Shown here one piece after another: positions 6,470-13,992 of a DNA stretch of 18,873 bases. Both the position numbers and the translations under genes were made by a program. The number at the start of each line of letters is the position of its first letter. Position 1 is the first letter of the stretch. The notes under the pieces were generated by a model that saw nothing but the letters and a program-made list of their open reading frames with translations, was not told where the DNA came from and made no database searches. Source of the stretch: Puniceicoccales bacterium (GTDB lineage: Bacteria; Verrucomicrobiota; Verrucomicrobiia; Opitutales; UBA953); NCBI GenBank assembly GCA_031289285.1, contig JAITPT010000019.1, positions 1 to 18,873 of the forward strand. The letters run 5' to 3'.

Positions 6470-7633
6470 ATGACTTCTATTTTCGCTTCGCTCGCCAAAC
6501 CGTTCTCCGAGTTTGCTCGTCTCGATACGCCGCGCCGCGCCGCGTTGCTCTTGCTGCCGGTTTTTCTCGCAGTCGTCATTTACGAACAGAGTTACCAGTG
6601 GGGGCTGCGCGAGGACTATTTTTTCGGCTACCTCACCTTGCCGTTGTGCGCGTGGGTGCTCTACGAGCGTTGGCCAGAAATCCGCAAAATCTTCCTCGGC
6701 GGCGACGCCTCGCCCGACACGCCACCCGCGCCGCCGCCGTTGCCTTCGCCCTTGGCAAGCCGCCTCTGGGACATCCCCGCCAACGCGGCAGTCGCGGGCG
6801 GGACGCTTCTCTTCATGCTGGGCGCGTTCATGCGTGCCATCGGCGGCCCCAACGTTTTTGCCACTTACTTTAACACCTGCGGTTTCGTCGCTGTGTTTTT
6901 CGGGACGGCGTGGCTCCTGTGCGCCCGCGACGCCGCCGGGCACCCGCTCGGCTTCCGCGAACGCCGCGAGTTCATCCGCCTGCTCGTGTTCCCCGGGCTG
7001 GTCTGGCTGCTCTCCGGCCCCGCGCTCTACATCATGGATACGCAGGTCAAAATCTTTCTCCTGCTCAACGTCACCAAGCTCGTCGGCGCGTTGATGAACG
7101 CGATGGAGCTAAACGTGACCGTCTCCGCCAATTACATCATCCTGCCGCCGCGCAGCATCGGCGGGCCGCCTGACACGGTGGGCGTCGCCGACGCTTGCTC
7201 AGGTGTGCGCTCGCTCACGGCGTGTATTTTCATGGGGTCGTTTCTCTCGGCGATTATGGTGAAAGGGCTTTTTCGGAAAGTCATTTTGCTGGGGCTTTCG
7301 CTGGTGCTCGCGCTCGTGCTCAACTTCATCCGCACGACGTTTCTGGGCGTGTGGTCTTACAAATACGGCTCGCCGACTATTGACCTCGACCCTTGGGGCA
7401 ACGCGCCGAAAATCCCCGACCCCACCGGTGTGCTCGGCGCAGACGGCGCGGTGCAGATGATCGCCAATCCGCAGTTCAGCATCGGTGCCATTCACGACAT
7501 CGCCGGTTACGCTGCGATGGCACTCACGTTTATTTTTCTGCTGCTCTTCATCCCGCTCGTCAACTTGCGGCTGCGCCTCAGCGACGCCGAGGTGCGCGAG
7601 CGCAAACTCCCGCCACCCGTTTCTCCGCCATGA
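6470..7633 (+). CDS. Exosortase/archaeosortase family protein
   Basis: This 387-residue polytopic membrane protein is a putative transpeptidase-like enzyme of the exosortase family, which processes C-terminal PEP-CTERM-type sorting signals. The catalytic trio is visible: Cys243 in ADACSGVRSL, Arg288 in NFIRTTFL and His342 in IHDIAGY. About eight hydrophobic segments are seen, including residues 24-38, 108-122, 135-151, 170-188, 248-264, 270-287 and 345-364. A Pro-rich cytoplasmic loop (about 81-95) and a long polar insert between the Arg and His (299-340) are notable. No protein with a recognisable sorting tail is in the window. Start is the ATG at 6470; upstream in-frame sequence is antisense-like material over the preceding gene. 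The stop overlaps the glgA start (ATGA), implying coupled expression. Confidence 0.9.
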   Translation: MTSIFASLAKPFSEFARLDTPRRAALLLLPVFLAVVIYEQSYQWGLREDYFFGYLTLPLCAWVLYERWPEIRKIFLGGDASPDTPPAPPPLPSPLASRLWDIPANAAVAGGTLLFMLGAFMRAIGGPNVFATYFNTCGFVAVFFGTAWLLCARDAAGHPLGFRERREFIRLLVFPGLVWLLSGPALYIMDTQVKIFLLLNVTKLVGALMNAMELNVTVSANYIILPPRSIGGPPDTVGVADACSGVRSLTACIFMGSFLSAIMVKGLFRKVILLGLSLVLALVLNFIRTTFLGVWSYKYGSPTIDLDPWGNAPKIPDPTGVLGADGAVQMIANPQFSIGAIHDIAGYAAMALTFIFLLLFIPLVNLRLRLSDAEVRERKLPPPVSPP

Positions 7634-9102
7634 AAATCCTGATGCTCACACCGGAGCTTGCCCCGTTCGCGCAAACGGGCGGGCTTGGCGATATGGTCGC
7701 CTCGCTCTCCAAAACGCTCGCCGCTCGCGGGCATGATGTGCGCGTCTTGCTCCCGCGCTACGGGCGCACCGCGATGCCAGCAGGCTTCAGGCCGTTTCCC
7801 GCCCCAGTGGCCGTCCACCTCTCGCCCGCCGAGACCGCCTACTGCCGCGTCTGGGAGAGCGCACCCGACACCAGCGACGTGCAGGTGCGCTTCATCGAAT
7901 ACGACACGTTTTTCGGAGGCGCGCAAATCTACGGGCGCGTTGACGACGGCTACCGCTTCGCGTTTCAGACCGCCGCCGCGCTCGACTTTTGTCTCCAGAG
8001 CGGTTGGCTGCCCGACATCGTTCACGCGCACGATTGGACGGCTGGTCTCGCGCCCGCCATGCTCAACACCGTCCGGCGTGGCACCGCGCTTGGTCGCACC
8101 GCGCCAGTTTTCACGATTCACAATTTGCGGCATCAGGGCTTTGTCCCCGCCGGTGTGCTCGGCTACTTGCATCTGCCGCAGAGCTTGTTCACCGCCGACA
8201 ACTACGAGTGTTACGGAGAAGTTAATTTGATGAAGGGGGCGATTTACCACGCCGCCAAAGTCACGACCGTCAGCCCGACTTACGCCCGCGAAATCTTGAC
8301 GCCCGAATACGGCTGCGGGCTTGACGGTGTGCTGCGACACCGCGCCGCCGACCTCAGCGGCATCCTCAACGGAATAGACACGCGGGAGTGGTCGCCCGAA
8401 ACAGACGGGCATCTCGCGAAAAACTTTTCCGCTGGCTGCGTGGCGGAGGGCAAGGCCGCCAGCAAAGCCGCCTTGCGCCGCGAATACGGCCTCAACGCGG
8501 GCGAGGCGGGTGGGGAGGGTGATTTTGCTGCGCCGCTCTTCGGCGTCGTCTCGCGGCTCGACGAGCAAAAGGGTCTCGATTTGTTTGCGGAGATTTTGCC
8601 CGACCTCCTTGCCCGTTCGCGGATGCAGGTGGTAATCCTCGGAAGCGGCGACCGCCATTTGGAGGGACGTCTGTTAGCAATCGCGAGACGTTTTGCTGGC
8701 AAATGTGCTGTCCGCATCGGCTACGACACCGCTGCGGCGCACCGCATCATCGCGGCCTCGGACTTTTTTGTCATGCCGAGTCGTTTTGAGCCATGCGGTC
8801 TCACGCAACTTTACTCGATGCGTTACGGCACCTTGCCCGTAGCGCGTGCCACCGGCGGTCTGGCGGACAGCATCTCCGGCTGGACATCCCAAGGCACCGA
8901 GGCGGACGCCACCGGCATTCTCTTCACCGCCGCCACCGCCGGTGCTTTGCGCGACGCCATGCACCGCGCCTTGCAGTTGTATTTCGACCGGCGCGAGGCT
9001 TTTGAGAGAACCCGTCTTAACGCCATGTCTCGCGATTTCACGTGGCGTTTGTCTGCGGAGCATTACGAGAAGGTTTATCAAAGCGCTCGGGTTGGCCGCT
9101 GA
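7630..9102 (+). CDS. glgA: Glycogen synthase (ADP-glucose type, GT5)
   Basis: This 490-residue GT-B glycosyltransferase elongates alpha-1,4-glucan from ADP-glucose. Recognisable elements are the N-terminal TGGLGDMV loop (16-23), HAHDW at 132-136, FTIHN, SRLDEQKGLD with Arg309 and Lys314, RFEPCGLTQLYSMRYGT with the catalytic Glu387, and RATGGLADSI near 406-415. Length is typical. The position equivalent to E. coli Lys15 in the KTGGL motif is Gln15, an unusual replacement at the ADP-glucose-binding site. The ATG overlaps the exosortase stop by 4 nt, and the leader (TTTCTCCGCC) has no Shine-Dalgarno, so translation probably depends on coupling. No other glycogen gene lies nearby. The gene ends 26 nt before the convergent SUMF1-domain gene. 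Confidence 0.95.
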   Translation: MKILMLTPELAPFAQTGGLGDMVASLSKTLAARGHDVRVLLPRYGRTAMPAGFRPFPAPVAVHLSPAETAYCRVWESAPDTSDVQVRFIEYDTFFGGAQIYGRVDDGYRFAFQTAAALDFCLQSGWLPDIVHAHDWTAGLAPAMLNTVRRGTALGRTAPVFTIHNLRHQGFVPAGVLGYLHLPQSLFTADNYECYGEVNLMKGAIYHAAKVTTVSPTYAREILTPEYGCGLDGVLRHRAADLSGILNGIDTREWSPETDGHLAKNFSAGCVAEGKAASKAALRREYGLNAGEAGGEGDFAAPLFGVVSRLDEQKGLDLFAEILPDLLARSRMQVVILGSGDRHLEGRLLAIARRFAGKCAVRIGYDTAAAHRIIAASDFFVMPSRFEPCGLTQLYSMRYGTLPVARATGGLADSISGWTSQGTEADATGILFTAATAGALRDAMHRALQLYFDRREAFERTRLNAMSRDFTWRLSAEHYEKVYQSARVGR

Positions 9103-9128
9103 TAACAAGCGGGAGCCTTGCTCGCTCG

Positions 9129-10076
<948 letters not shown>

Positions 10077-10139
10077 GGGAGACGGTGTAAAGACGCAGCA
10101 GGTGTGGAAAATGTTCCGTGTAAGACGACAAGTGAAGTG

Positions 10140-10168
10140 AAAAAGTGTCTGGCACTTTATTGCTCTTT
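10140..10168. repeat. REP-like element, copy 1
   Basis: A 29-bp sequence containing AAAAAGTGTCTGGCACTTT and then ATTGCTCTTT. It forms a small hairpin (AAAGTG/CACTTT, 5-nt loop). An exact copy lies 158 bp downstream in the same orientation, and a diverged copy in opposite orientation lies at 18529-18551 beside a Y1 transposase. The stretch from 10077 to 10356 has no gene; between the two copies the only other structure seen is an imperfect dyad around TTGAACA-AA-TGTTCAA (10224-10239). Confidence 0.8.
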
Positions 10169-10297
10169 GCCCGGACTCCTTGCCCGGCATTTCGAGACAT
10201 TTCGTGTTTGCGGTCTGTCGGCGTTGAACAAATGTTCAAGCGGAACCGTGAGGGATATTTGCAACGAAAAATCCCAAGCCAATCCCACCTGCAAGTA

Positions 10298-10326
10298 AAA
10301 AAGTGTCTGGCACTTTATTGCTCTTT
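10298..10326. repeat. REP-like element, copy 2
   Basis: This is an exact 29-bp direct repeat of 10140-10168, with the same hairpin core. It ends about 30 bp from the modC stop codon. Two identical copies in direct rather than inverted orientation differ from classical REPIN pairs; the 129 bp between them may be the remnant of a composite unit. Confidence 0.8.
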
Positions 10327-10356
10327 TATTGCTGATCGGCCCTGCCCATTTTTTTC

Positions 10357-11478
10357 CTATGTGGCTACGGCGACGGCTTTTACCTGCGCCCAGATGGAGA
10401 GACCGGGGGCGAGGGAGAGACGGTCGCAGGAATATCGAGTGACACGGGCAGTCAGGAGAGTGCCGCTGCCCAAATCCAGACTTAGCAAGACGTGGCCACA
10501 GCCGTCTGGAGCCTCGGCGACGATGCGGGCAGGCAAAATGTTCACGATGGAAGTGCCCTCAGGCGGGCGTAACGCGATACTCACGTCGGCAGCATTGACA
10601 CGCAAACGCAACTTGCACCCAAGCACGTCCGGCTGCACCCGCGCAACACGCAAAACACCGCCACGAAACGCCACCGTCGAAAGCCCGTATTGCACATCAC
10701 TGGCGACAACCTCCCCACTCAACACGACGCCCGCACCGTCAAAAAACCCAGACGGTAAATCAAGCCGCGCCAGCGTCTCCGCAAGCGGCCCGGCAGCAGC
10801 GACACGCCCGCCAGCGAGCAACACGAGGTAGTCCGCCAGCCGCGCCACCTCGGCGTGAGAATGGCTGACATAAACGACAGGGATTTCCAGCGTGTCGCGC
10901 AGACGTTCCAAGTAGGGCAAAATCTCGGCCTTGCGGGCGTTGTCGAGCGCGGCGAGCGGCTCGTCCAGCAACAACAGGCGCGGCGAGGCAAGCAGCGCAC
11001 GGGCAATGGCAGCACGTTGGCGTTCGCCGCCAGAAAGCGTCTGCGGACGTCGCTCCAAGAGGTGCCCGATGCCAAGCAGTTCACAAAGCCCGCCGACATC
11101 AAGCGCGCTGCCGCGTGCGCCGCCGCCGTTGGTCGGGCGTCGGCGGCGTCCGTAATCGAGGTTTTGGCGCACGCTCAAATGCGGGAAAAGGGCGGCGTCT
11201 TGAAACACGCAGCCGAGGGCGCGGCGGTGCGCGGGTAGCCGGATGCCTCGCGCACTGTCTAACCACACCACGCCGTTCACCGACAAAAACCCAGACGCCG
11301 CCGGCTCCAGCCCCGCCAAGACCCGCAGGAACGTCGTCTTGCCCGAACCGGATTGGCCGAAGAGCGCGGTGACGCCGCGCCCGGGAAACGTCAGAGCGAT
11401 GTCGAGCGAGAAGTCAGGACGGGCGACGCGCAGCTGCGCAACGATGGGTTCAGCGGACGTGGTGGACGGTGTGGACAT
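10357..11478 (-). CDS. modC: Molybdate ABC transporter ATP-binding protein with C-terminal Mop domain
   Basis: This 373-residue cytoplasmic ATPase powers molybdate uptake through ModB. Walker A GQSGSGKTT is at residues 41-49, the Q-loop FQ at 92-93, the signature LSGGERQR at 148-155, Walker B LLLLDE at 168-173 and the H-loop His at 206. An accessory Mop-like oxyanion-binding domain spans about 309-370 (SIVNILPARIV ... WAQVKAVAV), which in this family senses cytoplasmic molybdate and marks ModC against other CysA-type ATPases. The insert at about 111-125 (RRRRPTNGGG) is unusual. The ATG at 11476-11478 lies inside a tandem 18-bp duplication and has no Shine-Dalgarno. modB is 76 nt upstream on the same strand. 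No modA is seen in the window. Confidence 0.92.
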   Translation of the reverse strand: MSTPSTTSAEPIVAQLRVARPDFSLDIALTFPGRGVTALFGQSGSGKTTFLRVLAGLEPAASGFLSVNGVVWLDSARGIRLPAHRRALGCVFQDAALFPHLSVRQNLDYGRRRRPTNGGGARGSALDVGGLCELLGIGHLLERRPQTLSGGERQRAAIARALLASPRLLLLDEPLAALDNARKAEILPYLERLRDTLEIPVVYVSHSHAEVARLADYLVLLAGGRVAAAGPLAETLARLDLPSGFFDGAGVVLSGEVVASDVQYGLSTVAFRGGVLRVARVQPDVLGCKLRLRVNAADVSIALRPPEGTSIVNILPARIVAEAPDGCGHVLLSLDLGSGTLLTARVTRYSCDRLSLAPGLSIWAQVKAVAVAT

Positions 11479-11490
11479 GGTGGACGGTGT
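11455..11490. repeat. Tandem 18-bp duplication spanning the modC start
   Basis: Units ggacgtggtggacggtgt (11455-11472) and ggacatggtggacggtgt (11473-11490) differ at one base. That base makes the difference between ACG and the ATG that starts modC, so the duplication gave, or displaced, the start codon. The encoded residues repeat as STPST. Confidence 0.75.
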
Positions 11491-11494
11491 GAAT

Positions 11495-11526
11495 TGCGGT
11501 GAACGTGGACTGCGGTGAACGTGGCG
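11495..11526. repeat. Tandem 16-bp duplication between modB and modC
   Basis: TGCGGTGAACGTGG occurs at 11495-11508 and again at 11511-11524, a 16-bp period. Together with the 18-bp duplication next to it, almost the whole 76-nt modB-modC spacer is made of short tandem duplications. I see no hairpin or promoter in it. Confidence 0.65.
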
Positions 11527-11554
11527 GTGGTGAACGTGCTGGTGACGGTTTTGC

Positions 11555-12217
11555 TCATGCGGGTTTGCGGACAAGCCGTTCGCTGAGCCAGAGGGCGGCG
11601 AAGGCGAGCGCGGCGGAGACGCCCAGCAACGCTGCCGCCTCGTCGTCTTCGCCGAGTTGCACGTGGTGGTAAATCCCCAGCGCGAGCGTGACCGTCTCGC
11701 CCGGTATGATGCCGGCAATCATCACCGTCGCGCCAAACTCGCCGAGCGCACGCGCAAATGCGAGCACCGCGCCCGCCACGATGCCCCGCGACGCCAGCGG
11801 CAGCGTGACGGTGAAAAAGGCGTCCAGCGGCCCCGCGCCGAGTGTGCGCGCGGCCTCGTTGTGGCGCGGGTCAACCTCCTCAAATGCGACACGTGCCGCC
11901 CGCACAAAAAGCGGGAACGACATGACGGCGGTGGCGATGAGCACGGCACGCCACGTGAAAACAATTTCGAGGCCCAGCGTGTCTTCCAAGAAACCGCCGA
12001 GCCAGCCGCGCCGCCCGAAAATCTTCAGCAGCACGAGGCCGGTCGCCACCGGCGGGACGACGAGCGGCAGGGCGACGAGCGTCTCGACGACAGATTTGCC
12101 GCGCCACGCCGAGCGCGAGAGTGCCCACGCCAGCGCGATAGCTGGCGGCGCGACGAGCAAGGTGCCCGCCAGCGCGACGCCGAGCGTGAACAGCGTGATG
12201 TGGAGCGTCTCGCCCAT
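11555..12217 (-). CDS. modB: Molybdate ABC transporter permease
   Basis: This 220-residue inner-membrane permease has about five to six hydrophobic helices (roughly residues 5-30, 45-65, 88-105, 140-160 and 190-213) and the cytoplasmic EAA loop EAARTLGAGPLDAFFTVTLP, which docks on ModC. The motifs LPLVVPPVATGLVLL and RALGEFGATVMIAG are typical of ModB. The start is decided by a strong Shine-Dalgarno AAGGAGGG (12224-12231) with the GGAGG core 7 nt before the ATG at 12215-12217; a TTG two codons upstream would be too close. It is the only gene in the window with such a site, and the site lies inside the last codons of the upstream regulator, whose TGA ends 2 nt before the ATG, so translation is probably coupled. 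Confidence 0.93.
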   Translation of the reverse strand: MGETLHITLFTLGVALAGTLLVAPPAIALAWALSRSAWRGKSVVETLVALPLVVPPVATGLVLLKIFGRRGWLGGFLEDTLGLEIVFTWRAVLIATAVMSFPLFVRAARVAFEEVDPRHNEAARTLGAGPLDAFFTVTLPLASRGIVAGAVLAFARALGEFGATVMIAGIIPGETVTLALGIYHHVQLGEDDEAAALLGVSAALAFAALWLSERLVRKPA

Positions 12218-12219
12218 GT

Positions 12220-13878
12220 TCAACCCTCCTTCCCCCGCGTCAGGCGGAAACGCGTCGGCTCGATGCCGAGGGTTTTTACGCGCAGACCGATGGTGCGCTC
12301 CGTGATGCCCAGCTGCCGCGCCGCTTTCGCCATGATGCCGCGGTTGGCTTTCAGCGCGTCAACAATCATCTCGCGCTCGACCGCCGCGAGCGCGTCGCTG
12401 AGCATCTGGCCGGTCTCGTCTTCTTCGCCGCCGTTGCCCGCTGCCTCGGGCATTTGCAGCGTGGGCGGTAAGTGGAAACCATGCACCACGCCGTCCGTCG
12501 AGAGGAGCACGGCACGCTCGATGACGTTCTCCAGCTCGCGCACATTGCCCGGCCAGTGGTAGGCCGTCAGCATATCAATGGCGGGTGTCGAAATACGCGT
12601 GACGCGCTTGCGATTTTGGACGGCGTATTTTTCGAGGAAATGGTTGGCAAGCTCGAGCAGGTCACCACGGCGTTCGCGCAGCGGCGGCAGGTGAATCGGG
12701 AAAACGTTGATGCGGTAGTAGAGGTCGAGGCGAAACTTCCCCGCCTCTATCATCTCCTCGAGGTTGCGGTTGGTGGCGGTGATGACGCGCACATCCACTC
12801 GGAGCGGCTGCGCACCGCCGACGCGCTCGAAGACGCCCTCTTGCAACACGCGCAGGAGCTTCGCCTGCGTGGACGGCGAAAGCTCGCCGATTTCGTCGAG
12901 AAAAAGTGTGCCCGTATTGGCCATCTCGAAACGCCCGCGCCGTAGCGCGAGTGCGCCGGTGAACGCGCCTTTCTCGTGCCCGAAAAGCTCGCTCTCGATG
13001 ACGCTCTCCGAGAGCGCCGCGCAGTTGACGCACACGAAGGGCTTGTTCTTGCGCATCCCGCCGCGCCAAATCGCCTCCGCGACGCGCTCTTTGCCGACGC
13101 CCGTTTCGCCGCGTATGAGCACGGTCGTCTTGCTGGCCGCCACTTGGTCAACGAGAAAATAGACGGCCCGCATCGCTGGCGAACTGCCGATGATGCCCTC
13201 TGGCACGAGGCCACGTGCGCACTCGCCTTGGAGGCGGGCGTTCTCCTGCCGGAGCGTGTCAAGCCGCTCTTGCGCGAGTTGCCGGAAACGCAACGCCAGC
13301 CCGACCTGCCCGACGACGAGCGAGAGGAAACGCAAGTCCGCTTCCAACACCTCGGCGGGCGCGGCACTGCGCGTGAAACACAGCCCGCCGACGAGTTCCC
13401 CGCCGTGCCGTATCGGGGCGACGAGCAGGGCGGTCACGCCGCTGGTCGCACCAGCGGCGGGGAGCCAAGCGTGCTCCCATTTGCAAAGTTTGTCGGGCGA
13501 GACGAGGGAGACATCTGGGATGGCGCGGGCGCGACCACTGGCGAGGATTTCGCCGACAAGCCCTTCGTCCATGCGGGCGTTGAAGGGCGGGAAGTCTGTC
13601 TCGGAGGCTTCGGGGAGCAGCCGCGCCGTCTCGCGGTTGAGGACGAGGAGCAGGCCGCGCTCAAACCCTTTGGCATCGCGCAGGTGCTTGAACATGCGCA
13701 AGGCCGCGCCGCGCGATTCAAAGCCCTCGCTGAGCGTGTCGGAGATTTCGTGCAGGAGCGTTAGCTCGCCGACGACGCGACATGCGGGCGCACACGGCGA
13801 GTCCTCGGCGGTAATCCCCGTGGCGGCGGCGGCAGCGGCGGCGGCGGTGTTTTCGTTGCATACGCGGCAGTCAATCAC
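12220..13878 (-). CDS. Sigma-54-dependent transcriptional activator, NifA/AnfA-like (GAF-AAA+-Fis HTH)
   Basis: This encodes about 552 residues. A GAF domain spans roughly 38-200, followed by a helical linker with repeated Gln/Arg/Leu (200-222) and a sigma-54 AAA+ domain: Walker A GETGVGKE at 257-264, the sigma-54-contacting GAFTGA at 304-309, Walker B LFLDE at 325-329, Arg residues 383 and 389. A Fis-type helix-turn-helix lies at about 511-535. Domain order is that of NifA, AnfA and VnfA. With the GTG start at 13876-13878 the N-terminus has Cys4, Cys7, Cys29 and Cys33 just ahead of the GAF domain, reminiscent of the Fe-S cysteine cluster of VnfA/AnfA. The start is uncertain: no ATG precedes the GAF domain and a sigma-54 promoter lies immediately upstream. 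It is coupled to modB and modC. A nitrogenase- or molybdenum-linked role is inference. Confidence 0.85.
   Translation of the reverse strand: MIDCRVCNENTAAAAAAAATGITAEDSPCAPACRVVGELTLLHEISDTLSEGFESRGAALRMFKHLRDAKGFERGLLLVLNRETARLLPEASETDFPPFNARMDEGLVGEILASGRARAIPDVSLVSPDKLCKWEHAWLPAAGATSGVTALLVAPIRHGGELVGGLCFTRSAAPAEVLEADLRFLSLVVGQVGLALRFRQLAQERLDTLRQENARLQGECARGLVPEGIIGSSPAMRAVYFLVDQVAASKTTVLIRGETGVGKERVAEAIWRGGMRKNKPFVCVNCAALSESVIESELFGHEKGAFTGALALRRGRFEMANTGTLFLDEIGELSPSTQAKLLRVLQEGVFERVGGAQPLRVDVRVITATNRNLEEMIEAGKFRLDLYYRINVFPIHLPPLRERRGDLLELANHFLEKYAVQNRKRVTRISTPAIDMLTAYHWPGNVRELENVIERAVLLSTDGVVHGFHLPPTLQMPEAAGNGGEEDETGQMLSDALAAVEREMIVDALKANRGIMAKAARQLGITERTIGLRVKTLGIEPTRFRLTRGKEG
12224..12231 (-). 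promoter_or_regulatory. Strong Shine-Dalgarno of modB
   Basis: On the minus strand AAGGAGGG precedes the modB ATG with 7 nt between GGAGG and the start codon. It fixes the modB start and overlaps the 3' end of the regulator gene. No comparable site was found before any other gene in this window. Confidence 0.85.
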
Positions 13879-13888
13879 AGGGCACGTG

Positions 13889-13906
13889 TAGCAACTTCCG
13901 TGCCAA
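13889..13906 (-). promoter_or_regulatory. Consensus sigma-54 (-24/-12) promoter for regulator-modBC
   Basis: On the minus strand TTGGCACGGAAGTTGCTA matches the sigma-54 consensus YTGGCACG-N4-TTGCW exactly, with the required 10 nt between the GG and GC doublets. It points toward the regulator gene. The predicted transcription start is near 13879, only a base or two before the GTG used as the regulator start, so the mRNA would be leaderless or the real start lies further in. I looked for a NifA-type TGT-N10-ACA activator site upstream (13930-14100) and found none. Confidence 0.75.
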
Positions 13907-13992
13907 CGCGGCGGCGGAGTTTTTTTTGCGCCATCTCTGCGCCGTCCTTTGGCTTGACCCGCCCGCCACGCACCCGCACAACCGCCCGCGAT

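Noticed and set aside
5158..6579. Long minus-strand extension of the LysM frame
   Set aside because: It is antisense to tRNA-Pro and the OppF-like gene, with low-complexity basic translation; the LysM protein starts at 5157 with its membrane segment.
10150..10168. sigma-54-like TGGCAC...TTGC within the REP-like repeat
   Set aside because: GG to GC spacing is 9 nt rather than the required 10, and the sequence is a multi-copy repeat rather than a promoter.
10224..10239. TTGAACA-AA-TGTTCAA dyad as a LexA box
   Set aside because: It contains GAAC-N4-GTTC, the Gram-positive arrangement; as I recall, the Verrucomicrobia motif has the half-sites in the opposite order, and no SOS gene is adjacent.
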